A stretch of DNA of 64,000 nucleotides from Hygrophila difformis (taxonomy: Eukaryota; Streptophyta; Magnoliopsida; Lamiales; Acanthaceae), in contig JAOANR010000011.1 in the NCBI GenBank assembly GCA_030278955.1, forward strand, positions 45,991,417 to 46,055,416, given 5' to 3'. Of the stretch, positions 11,193 to 20,856 are shown in pieces. A program made the translations under genes and the position numbers. Positions within the stretch are counted from its first letter, which is position 1. Every line of letters starts with the position of its first letter. The notes beneath the pieces were generated by a model. That model saw only the letters and a program-made list of their open reading frames with translations, made no database searches and was not told where the DNA came from.

Positions 11193-12197
11193 TGTTGGGA
11201 CCAGATTTTGTTGTATGTGTTCCACCCGATTTTCGAACACCAGACGGGACTCCACGACAAATTTTATCCAGAGGCGAATTATTTTTGGAAAGAATATCTG
11301 CTGATCTCTAAAGATTCTCCCAATGAATCTGGACGAATTTCAGACATATGGGGATGATGTTCAAGGCAACTAAATCAATTTATTTCTGGAAGGAGCTCTT
11401 TAAGGAAGGTTGTGAATTAATGGTGAATATTCACCTTCCTTATGCTCGAATTATTGCAGCTATATGAAGACCCATCCGGATGGCAAGATGGGATAGGGAG
11501 AAGGATGAGATTTTCAAAGAAAACAATACATTAAAATCGTCCAAGAGTGTGGGAGAAAATACGAGTTCTTCAACCATGAGTTAATCGATTAAAATCATTT
11601 GGTTGAAGAACTCAAAGCAGTGACATTCCGATTCTCATGTTACATCTATGAGTGTCATTGTGCCTTGGTTGAACATTTGGAGAAGATTAATTTCGTGAGT
11701 CTACACATAAAGATGACGATAATATGTGTGGGCATCTTCCAAGGCATTCGTCATGTTGACACGACGCTTTCAAAGACAAGGAGGAGAAGATCATGGAGGA
11801 TCGCATCACAGGCTTCGTTCGAGGGAAACTTGAAGCGGGGAGCTTTGAGGGGTTGGAGAATTAATTTGGAGGGATCTTCACCAAAACGGGGATGTTTTGG
11901 TCAATACAACTTTCTGCTTGGCGATTGGAGTGATGTCAGATTTACGTTCGCTAATGTTCGGGTCGGAACACAGTGTTTGAACATTTAGTGGAACTCTCCT
12001 GGATTGGTATCCCCCAGACGTAGGCCTTGGGCCGAACTGGGTCAACAACTTTCTGTTTGTTCATTTCTTTACTTTCACGCATTTTATTCCGCTGTGCTTG
12101 ATTTTGGTACTAACCTACCAATAGTATTCGAAGCGTGTGTTGTTGAACAAACAGATTTAATAAGTTACACATCTCGACAAGAAAAAGGGACCCAACA
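11193..12197 (+). repeat. Array LTR 1 (1005 bp)
   Basis: Starts TGTTGGGACC, ends GGGACCCAACA. Differs from the others by a few bases, for example TTCCACCCG where the others have TTCCGCCCG. Confidence 0.92.
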
Positions 12198-12614
12198 ATT
12201 GGTATCAGAGCCACACACCTTCGGGTGAGATCCATCATGGCGAGATGAGTAAAGGAGAAAGATTGCGTGGTGTTGAGAGGGAGAGTACCCACCCGAATCA
12301 CCATATCGGAAAAATCAAACATAAAGGTATGAATCGTAGCCCTTTTGAATTTGATTTCACTAATCTTGTGTGTTATTTTCTTAACAGGAATCAAATTCAG
12401 GGGGAGTTTAAGTGATGTTTTGATTTGAGGGGGAGTTTTTGTTTGTTAGGATATCATTGTACATGCTCCATGTTTTTAACGTTGATTATTTTGATGTACG
12501 GAGCATTAGATTTGTTGGGGTTTTTGTTTGGGTGTTTTTCTTTGCTTTATTCTTTTATGTTCAACATCGGGTTGCATTTGTAATTGGTCCACATCATGCC
12601 AAAAAGGGGGAGAT
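12198..12614 (+). other. Array internal region 1 with primer site and purine tract
   Basis: TGGTATCAGAGC (primer site for initiator tRNA-Met) from 12200. No coding domain in about 417 bp. The purine tract ends at 12614. Confidence 0.88.
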
Positions 12615-13617
12615 TGTTGGACCAAATTTTGTTGTATGTGTTCCGCCCGATTTCGAACACCAGACGGGACTCCACGGCAAATTTTATCCAGAGGCGAATT
12701 ATTTTTGGAAAGAATATCTGCTGATCTCTAAAGATTCTCCCAATGAATCTGGACGAATTTTAGACATATGGGGATGATGTTCAAGGCAACTAAATCAATT
12801 TATTTCTGGAAGGAGCTCTTTAAGGAAGGTTGTGAATTAATGGTGAATATTCACCTTCCTTATGCTCGAATTATTGCAGCTATATGAAGGCCCATCCGGA
12901 TGGCAAGATGGGATAGGGAGAAGGATGAGATTTTCAAAGAAAACAATACATTAAAATCGTCCAAGAGTGTGGGAGAAAATACGAGTTCTTCAACCATGAG
13001 TTAATCGATTAAAATCATTTGGTTGAAGAACTCAAAGCAGTGACATTCCGATTCTCATGTTACATCTATGAGTGTCATTGTGCCTTGGTTGAACATTTGG
13101 AGAAGATGAATTTCGTGAGTCTACACATAAAGATGACGATAATATGTGTGGGCATCTTCCAAGGCATTCGTCATGTTGACACGACGCTTTCAAAGACAAG
13201 GAGGAGAAGATCATGGAGGATCGCATCACATGCTTCGTTCGAGGGAAACTTGAAGCGGGGAGCTTTGAGGGGTTGGAGAATTAATTTGGAGGGATCTTCA
13301 CCAAAACGGGGATGTTTTGGTCAATACAACTTTCTGCTTGGCGATTGGAGTGATGTCAGATTTACGTTCGCTAATGTTCGGGTCGGAACACAGTGTTTGA
13401 ACATTTAGTGGAACTCTCCTGGATTGGTATCCCCCAGACGTAGGCCTTGGGCCGAACTGGGTCAACAACTTTCTGTTTGTTCATTTCTTTACTTTCACGC
13501 ATTTTATTCCGCTGTGCTAGATTTTGGTTCTAACCTACCAATAGTATTCGAAGCGTGTGTTGTTGAACAAACAGATTTAATAAGTTACACATCTCGACAA
13601 GAAAAAGGGACCCAACA
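12615..13617 (+). repeat. Array LTR 2 (1003 bp)
   Basis: Same ends as LTR 1. Lacks one G at the start (TGTTGGACC) and one T in the CCGATTTCG segment, which explains its 1003-bp length. Confidence 0.92.
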
Positions 13618-14034
13618 ATTGGTATCAGAGCCACACACCTTCGGGTGAGATCCATCATGGCGAGATGAGTAAAGGAGAAAGATTGCGTGGTGTTGAGAGG
13701 GAGAGTACCCACCCGAATCACCATATCGGAAAAATCAAACATAAAGGTATGAATCGTAACCCTTTTGAATTTGATTTCACTAATCTTGTGTGTTATTTTC
13801 TTAACAGGAATCAAATTCAGGGGGAGTTTAAGTGATGTTTTGATTTGAGGGGGAGTTTTTGTTTGTTAGGATATCATTGTACATGCTCCATGTTTTTAAC
13901 GTTGATTATTTTGATGTACGGAGCATTAGATTTGTTGGGGTTTTTGTTTGGGTGTTTTTCTTTGCTTTATTCTTTTATGTTCAACATCGGGTTGCATTTG
14001 TAATTGGTCCACATCCTGCCAAAAAGGGGGAGAT
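13618..14034 (+). other. Array internal region 2 with primer site and purine tract
   Basis: Almost identical to internal region 1: same primer site after the LTR, same GGGGGAGTTT tracts, same terminal purine tract. Confidence 0.88.
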
Positions 14035-15039
14035 TGTTGGGACCAAATTTTGTTGTATGTGTTCCGCCCGATGTTCGAACACCAGACGGGACTCCACGGC
14101 AAATTTTATCCAGAGGCGAATTATTTTTGGAATGAATATCTGCTGATCTCTGGAGATTCTCCCAATGAATCTGGACGAATTTCAGACATATGGGGATGAT
14201 GTTCAAGGCAACTAAATCAATTTATTTATGGAAGGAGCTCTTTAAGGAAGGTTGTGAATTAATGGTGAATATTCACCTTCCTTATGCTCGAATTATTGCA
14301 GCTATATGAAGGCCCATCCGGATGGCAAGATGGGATAGGGAGAAGGATGAGATTTTCAAAGAAAACAATACATTAAAATCGTCCAAGAGTGTGGGAGAAA
14401 ATACGAGTTCTTCAACCATGAGTTAATCGATTAAAATCATTTGGTTGAAGAACTCAAAGCAGTGACATTCCGATTCTCATGTTACATCTATGAGTGTCAT
14501 TGTGCCTTGGTTGAACATTTGGAGAAGATGAATTTCGTGAGTCTACACATAAAGATGACGATAATATGTGTGGGCATCTTCCAAGGCATTCGTCATGTTG
14601 ACACGACGCTTTCAAAGATAAGGAGGAGAAGATCATGGAGGATCGCATCACAGGCTTCGTTCGAGGGAAACTTGAAGCGGGGAGCTTTGAGGGGTTGGAG
14701 AATTAATTTGGAGGGATCTTCACCAAAACGGGGATGTTTTGGTCAATACAACTTTCTGCTTGGCGATTGGAGTGATGGCAGATTTACGTTCGCTAATGTT
14801 CGGGTCGGAACACAGTGTTTGAACATTTAGTGGAACTCTCCTGGATTGGTATCCCCCAGACGTAGGCCTTGGGCCGAACTGGGTCAACAACTTTCTGTTT
14901 GTTCATTTCTTTACTTTCACGCATTTTATTCCGATGTGCTTGATTTTGGTACTAACCTACTAATAGTATTCGAAGCGTGTGTTGTTGAACAAACAGATTT
15001 AATAAGTTACACATCTCGACAAGAAAAAGGGACCCAACA
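14035..15039 (+). repeat. Array LTR 3 (1005 bp)
   Basis: Same ends and core as LTR 1 and 2. Shares with LTR 4 the variants CTGGAGATTC and TTCCGATGTGC. Confidence 0.92.
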
Positions 15040-15456
15040 ATTGGTATCAGAGCCACACACCTTCGGGTGAGATCCATCATGGCGAGATGAGTAAAGGAGA
15101 AAGATTGCGTGGTGTTGAGAGGGAGAGTACCCACCCGAATCACCATATCGGAAAAATCAAACATAAAGGTATGAATCGTAACCCTTTTGAATTTGATTTC
15201 ACTAATCTTGTGTGTTATTTTCTTAACAGGAATCAAATTCAGGGGGAGTTTAAGTGATGTTTTGATTTGAGGGGGAGTTTTTGTTTGTTAGGATATCATT
15301 GTACATGCTCCATGTTTTTAACGTTGATTATTTTGATGTACGGAGCATTAGATTTGTTGGGGTTTTTGTTTGGGTGTTTTTCTTTGCTTTATTCTTTTAT
15401 GTTCAACATCGGGTTGCATTTGTAATTGATCCACATCCTGCCAAAAAGGGGGAGAT
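15040..15456 (+). other. Array internal region 3 with primer site and purine tract
   Basis: Same layout as internal regions 1 and 2. Confidence 0.88.
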
Positions 15457-16461
15457 TGTTGGGACCAAATTTTGTTGTATGTGTTCCGCCCGATGTTCGA
15501 ACACCAGACGGGACTCCACGGAAAATTTTATCCAGAGGCGAATTATTTTTGGAAAGAATATCTGCTGATCTCTGGAGATTCTCCCAATGAATCTGGACGA
15601 ATTTCAGACATATGGGGATGATGTTCAAGGCAACTAAATCAATTTATTTCTGGAAGGAGCTCTTTAAGGAAGGTTGTGAATTAATGGTGAATATTCACCT
15701 TCCTTATGCTCGAATTATTGCAGCTATATGAAGGCCCATCCGGATGGCAAGATGGGATAGGGAGAAGGATGAGATTTTCAAAGAAAACAATACATTAAAA
15801 TCGTCCAAGAGTGTGGGAGAAAATACGAGTTCTTCAACCATGAGTTAATCGATTAAAATCATTTGGTTGAAGAACTCAAAGCAGTGACATTCCGATTCTC
15901 ATGTTACATCTATGAGTGTCATTGTGCCTTGGTTGAACATTTGGAGAAGATGAATTTCGTGAGTCTACACATAAAGATGACGATAATATGTGTGGGCATC
16001 TTCCAAGGCATTCGTCATATTGACACGACGCTTTCAAAGACAAGGAGGAGAAGATCATGGAGGATCGCATCACAGGCTTCGTTCTAGGGAAACTTGAAGC
16101 GGGGAGCTTTGAGGGGTTGGAGAAAGGTCTTGGAGGGATCTTCACCAAAACGGGGATGTTTTGGTCAATACAACTTTCTGCTTGGCGATTGGAGTGATGG
16201 CAGATTTACGTTCGCTAATGTTCGGGTCGGAACCCGGTGTTTGAACATTTAATGGAACTCTCCTGGATTGGTATCCCCCAGACGTAGGCCTTGGGCCGAA
16301 CTGGGTCAACAACTTTCTGTTTGTTCATTTCTTTACTTTCACGCATTTTATTCCGATGTGCTTGATTTTGGTACTAACCTATTAATAGTATTCGAAGCGT
16401 GTGTTGTTGAACAAACAGATTTAATAAGTTACACATCTCGACAAGAAAAAGGGACCCAACA
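15457..16461 (+). repeat. Array LTR 4 (1005 bp)
   Basis: The most diverged copy (for example GAGAAAGGTCTTGG where the others have GAGAATTAATTTGG, and a stop in the otherwise shared open frame). It ends CCCAACA followed by the target duplication AACCT. Confidence 0.9.
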
Positions 16462-16466
16462 AACCT

Positions 16467-17049
16467 AAATCTAAATCCTTAATTTGATATTTAATTCTAA
16501 ATAAATCCTAAACCTAATCATAATCGGGTACGAAATATATCGAGCTTCAGTTAATGGTTTGGGCCGGCGCTTGAAGCCTTCAAGTCCTTCTCTTGTAAGG
16601 CATTCCCGAGTAGTGGCAGCATGCCAGCATCTGAGATGCATATTTATCATTCAGAATTTATCATAAAACTGAAATCATTAATATATCAATGAACAGAATG
16701 GCAAGTATGTTGTGGCTAAGTAAGTTCCTAACTTCGTTATATGGTTTTCCACAGTACTTACTCCAAGGCCATGGTCTGATCCAGTGCACCACACTCGATT
16801 TTCCTGTCTGCTTTGAGAAACAATAGTACAATCTAATGAAGTAGGAATATGAAAGTTAATCAGTAAAGTTACAAAGGGATGAGTGTTGATTACAGTTAGT
16901 TTTACCTGCTTCATTTGTTCCCAAAAATGCCACAATAGATTGTGACGAATATAAGGCTTACAAAGGTTTCATGCATGTTTGATATGCAGTTGGAAGAACA
17001 GAGTCTACAGAAGGGCGAAAGGCTAGAGCTATGTGTTGAGCATCTGCAT
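16467..17049. other. Intergenic or relict gene: candidate minus-strand exons
   Basis: 16467-16520 is the AATCCTAA tract. From 16550 on, the minus strand shows short open stretches next to splice-like signals. One starts after an AG near 16805 and reads DRKIECGALDQTMALE before GTAAGT-like sequence. Another near 16560-16640 reads CWHAATTRECLTREGLEGF. I recognise no family; they may be exons of one decayed or unusual gene. Confidence 0.3.
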
Positions 17050-17387
17050 CATGGTTCGCCATCGGGGGAACCGGTCGCGTCGCGGTCGCGGTAGTTCCAC
17101 ATCGGTCGCGGTGTATCGTCGCGGCGTATCGGACAAATATCGGGTCATTGCATTTTATACCAAAAAATATTTAAATGAAATATGGGCGAAATCTCGGTGA
17201 TATCGGTGAAATCTCGGCGGCGATATCTCAAATATCTCGGCGTACCGGGCGATTTCTCGGCGATATCTCGGCGATATCCCAAAGATGAGTTAAAAATTGA
17301 ACCGGGTATGGTTCTCGGAACGGCACCTGCCGTTCCAGTTACAACTCGGCGAGATCTCGGCCGTCTCGGCCGAGACGGCGAACCATG
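17050..17387. mobile_element. hAT-like MITE, CG-rich
   Basis: 11-bp inverted termini CATGGTTCGCC (17050) and GGCGAACCATG (to 17387), flanked by the 8-bp duplication ATCTGCAT (17042-17049 and 17388-17395). An 8-bp duplication and CA-starting termini fit hAT. The 338-bp body is rich in TCGCGGT and TCTCGGCGATATC micro-repeats, unlike the AT-rich surroundings. It has no transposase. A 9-bp duplication (ATCTGCATC) is an alternative reading. Confidence 0.82.
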
Positions 17388-17395
17388 ATCTGCAT

Positions 17396-18489
17396 CCACT
17401 CGTGAAACTGGGCTACCACATCTGCATCTTTTTTTTTTGATCCTCCCAAGATTCTAAGAAGACAGATATGATCCTGTTTGCAATATTCAAAAAGAAAGCG
17501 TACTGCATAGATTGTTACTGATTTATATGAATACAACTCTCTTTTACGAGGTTAAAATTGTTGGAGAGCTATACTGCAATATTCAAGTGAACTAACATGA
17601 TGGACTAAAGATCATAGTTATCCCATGGATTTTACCAAAGGGCGAGAAAAATTATGTCCTTAGATGGACATTGCACACAAATATTATTCTGTTCTAACAT
17701 ATCTTGCCCGCTTCATGTAAACGTTGAGAGACAGCAGTACTTCACCGTAACACCTTGGATTGTACTGGAACCATGTAGTAGCCAGATAGTCTTGTTTTAC
17801 AGAGCAAGACAGTAAATAATAATGCCAAGAAATAATAATTACACAAATCTAATGGACTGTATTTTTAAGGCCTTATTGTTGATCATCAAAAGGAAGAGAA
17901 TAGAGGCTCGATCTTAAGCATGATGCTGTACACAAAGCAAAAACTCTACACCAAATGCTTCTAATTAAAATGACAAATTCAAAAAAAAGATGCAGAGTTT
18001 AAATGAACCCAAATACTGCATCCCAAAAAAAATAAAAAATAATAAAAATAAAAAAATAAAAAAATACATACCTACATATACTAATTGCGTTTAAAAGGAT
18101 GACGACACAGCGACACACAGGATATTGCAATGGATATAATAAAAAAATAAAAACGTATTTTATTATTTCTTTTTTTATTTTGATAAAATGTTTTTCTTAA
18201 CAAAAAAATAATAGTAGTAGTTTATATAGAGTAAATGTATAGTTTTTAAAAAAATTATTTATTTACAAAATACGTTACAAGATTAATAATAATTCATTAA
18301 TTAAATTCAAATTTATTCATTTATAATAATAATATTGTTTATTACTACTAATTTTCTAGAATAATAAACGTATTCTATGCACTTTGTAGGTAAACAATGT
18401 CTCATGAAATCCCACACTATTATGATTTTATAAGATTTTTTCGAATTCTTGAAATTAGCAAGTAGTATTCAATTGAAATTTTAAATGAG
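17396..18489. other. Intergenic, A-rich tracts
   Basis: No gene recognised. The minus strand near 17400-17440 may continue the candidate exons left of the MITE. 18027-18067 is an (A)nT low-complexity tract. Confidence 0.4.
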
Positions 18490-18570
18490 AATGAAAATTT
18501 AACCTAGTGGTCAAGTACCCGATATAGGTTAAGGGTTCGATTCCCCCGGCCCTTATCCCTCCTCCAACTT
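18490..18570 (+). mobile_element. tRNA-derived SINE (family 1), diverged
   Basis: Contains an A-box-like AACCTAGTGGTCAAG and the B-box GGTTCGATTCC, as in the other family-1 copies. The 3' part is too diverged to bound. Confidence 0.6.
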
Positions 18571-18731
18571 TCATTCAAAAGATTTAACCACTTAGTTAAG
18601 TTCTCATCTCCATCTAGCTATCACTCGTGGATTATTTGAGAAATTTTATATATAAATTCTCATCATAAAATCCGATTCATAAGTTTATTGGACTTAAGAT
18701 ACACCCTATAGCTATAAGCCAACAAGTTAAA

Positions 18732-19181
18732 TCTATATAATAAATCCTGAATACTTTTTGGTTGATGTTTATGGAGTAGTTTTTCTAAAAAGGAAAATGT
18801 GACAATTGTAGTGGGACAGACCAAAAAGGAAAGTGAGACAGAATTAGTGGGACGGATGAAGTATTTTTTTCCTAATTTTGAATAGTTAAGGAGTATTTAT
18901 TTTCCACTTACTCTCATCATTTTAGATATGAAATAAAACTATATACATTTAATTTTGTAACAGTAAAAATAATTTATTTTATATTATTTCCACCTGAGTT
19001 TGAATTTCTTTCATTCATCTTATTATCTCCTTTATTTTCCTTTTAATCTTTTTGTTGCATGCATTTCAATCACTATTTAAACAAAAGAAATTGAATATCA
19101 TGTAATCCAAAAAATATTATATTCTCATTTTATATCGTCATATTCGTTCAACACCCGTGCGTAGCGGGCGAAAAAATCTAG
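18732..19181 (+). mobile_element. Non-autonomous Helitron (450 bp)
   Basis: Starts TCTATATAATAAATCC after an A and ends with a hairpin CCCGTGCGTAGCGGG, then GCGAAAAAATCTAG followed by T. That gives Helitron 5'-TC, a 3' hairpin plus CTAG, and insertion between A and T without duplication. It shares both ends with the copy at 60681-62514. The interior holds a relict with a GGGACGGATGAAGTA (Stowaway-like) end. Confidence 0.85.
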
Positions 19182-19655
19182 TAATGAAAAATCTCAAAAA
19201 TAAATAAAATGGAGAGAGAGTAATATTTAAAAATAGAAAAGGATTATGGACAAAGAAAGCTATACACCCTCTATCGCTTTTGTTATTCGACTTGCCATAC
19301 AATTCAATATACTTACTTCACGATTAAAGTTTTAAATATTTAAAGTAAAGAATTTTAACCTTTGTTATTGTTAATTAGGTAACTTTTACCTATTGTTTTT
19401 GTAAACAGACAAGAGAAAAAGAGTACTGCAATATATGGACGATTGAACCAAAATAATGGTTGGTTGTTTTTTGAATGGGCCAGCCCGGCCGGACTTTCAA
19501 TAATAAATCACCTAATCTAATGACTGATTAGGATTCAATTAACAATGATGACTTGATGTTAGTATTATGTTACTACCTATTTCATGAAAGGAAAATTAAC
19601 TTGGGTTCAAACAAAGTTTCATCGCTAAAATTTGCATACTTCTTGGTACGATTAT

Positions 19656-19890
19656 TACTTCATCTGTTCTCATATAAATGCTCCACTTCAGCATTTCACG
19701 CAGTTCAAGACACATTTTTAAATGTTTATAACTCAAATTGTACACAAGAAAAAAATTATAAAAATTTGACATTCTAAAATCACGTGATTAGACGAATTTA
19801 ATAAGATCTCACTTAATTATATTTTATATTATAGAACTATGTTAAAAAAATTGATCAAAGTTACTCAGTTAATAGTTACTACATGCAATG
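19656..19890. mobile_element. Stowaway-like MITE, decayed
   Basis: Carries the family core (TTAGACGAATTTAATAAGATCTC, here diverged) and a TACTTCATCTGTTC left end. The right end is unclear. Related to copies at 33562, 46524, 58165, 58724 and 59954. Confidence 0.55.
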
Positions 19891-19895
19891 GGAAA

Positions 19896-20856
19896 AATTC
19901 TTACCGGTAAAATAAATAATGAAGTGGAAAAATGAGGGTGCTTCGAGCGGCGAGGACAACCAGTGACCGCGGTACCCATGTAGAGCACGCAGCACCACCT
20001 TCAAACCGCCCGTGGTGATTTCAACTACGGGGAGACCCACACGCGCGAGGCATCGGCGTTTCATTTTTTAATGAGGGAGAACCGCCGGCGAAACAACCCC
20101 GTGATATAATTTGCTCCCGGTAACAGAGAGGGTTTAGGGTTACGTTCAGCGCGAGGAGCCCCCGGCACCACACCCTCGGTAAATTGTACTTGGGCTATTG
20201 TACATGGGCTTATATCGTAGCAACTTTAAGCTTACCCAAGCGATGTGGGACTAGGTTAAAAATTAGACTGTTTAGAATAAAGGCCCTAGTTGTGTGGTAC
20301 TTGTGGATCCCATTCCCGCTAGTCTGCTTTATGTATCAACTAATCCGCTATTACGCACTGCGTTATCCCGCCTAAATTTTCAATCCCCAGTTTCCACAGA
20401 ATGCGGCATTTCGTCAGTGGCGGAGAAGAGATCACCGAAGAACCACGCCGATTTGGCAAAAGTGATTGAATTTGTAACAGTGTTCGCAACTTAATCGACG
20501 GTTTCTTCAAGAATATCTGGTAAAGAAGTTCAATCAATCGATCCGATATTCATTTCCTGTTGTTAGTGGATTTGCTTGATTTGATTTTAGTTTTTCCTGC
20601 GATTTCGTTGGGTTTATATGATGATGCAAAGTCCTTGTGTTGTCATTGGCTGTAGAATCTTCTGTGCGAGTGTAAACTTTGTTGCGTAAATATTGGCGAA
20701 AAAAAAAATATGTTGTGCGGTTGGTCGTTCACCAGGAGGATGATTTTTAAATTCTTTAATGCACGTGTTAGCTGAACATTTTTGTACATCCAAAAAGGCT
20801 ACGCTCTGTCAATTCGTTTTCCGTTGGCTACCTCTGTACATAGTGTTTATTAGGTG
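19896..20856. other. Region downstream of CYP85A, GC-richer segment
   Basis: 19940-20100 and 20395-20500 are GC-richer than the surroundings and have short open frames on both strands, but no recognisable domain. The segment could hold a first exon or untranslated region of an unrecognised gene. I see no support beyond composition. Confidence 0.3.

Larger units (their letters stand above)
11193..16461 (+). mobile_element. Tandem LTR array: four LTRs and three short internal regions in one target duplication
   Basis: Order: LTR 11193-12197, internal 12198-12614, LTR 12615-13617, internal 13618-14034, LTR 14035-15039, internal 15040-15456, LTR 15457-16461. Each LTR starts TGTTGG and ends CCCAACA. 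Each internal begins with a tRNA-Met primer site and ends with the purine tract AAAAAGGGGGAGAT. The outer flanks carry one 5-bp duplication AACCT (11188-11192 and 16462-16466); there is none at the inner joints. The internal regions of about 417 bp have no gag or pol, so the element is non-autonomous (SMART/TRIM- or LARD-like, but with LTRs longer than the interior). The likely origin is unequal recombination between LTRs after a single insertion. Confidence 0.93.

Noticed and set aside
11599..15100. Repeated 129-codon open frames (11599, 13019, 14441) as conserved genes
   Set aside because: They lie within the LTR copies and are repeated only because the LTRs are. The fourth LTR has a stop, no domain is seen, and no gene is expected there.
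1418..16461. Endogenous virus (pararetrovirus) origin of the repeats at 1-16 kb
   Set aside because: Only LTR-retrotransposon features are present (LTRs, tRNA-Met primer site, purine tract, target duplications) plus a LINE. No movement or coat protein domains seen.
18732..19181. CRISPR-like or bacterial repeat from CCCGTGCGTAGCGGG hairpin
   Set aside because: The hairpin is the Helitron 3' terminus, seen again at 62490 with the same CTAG end.
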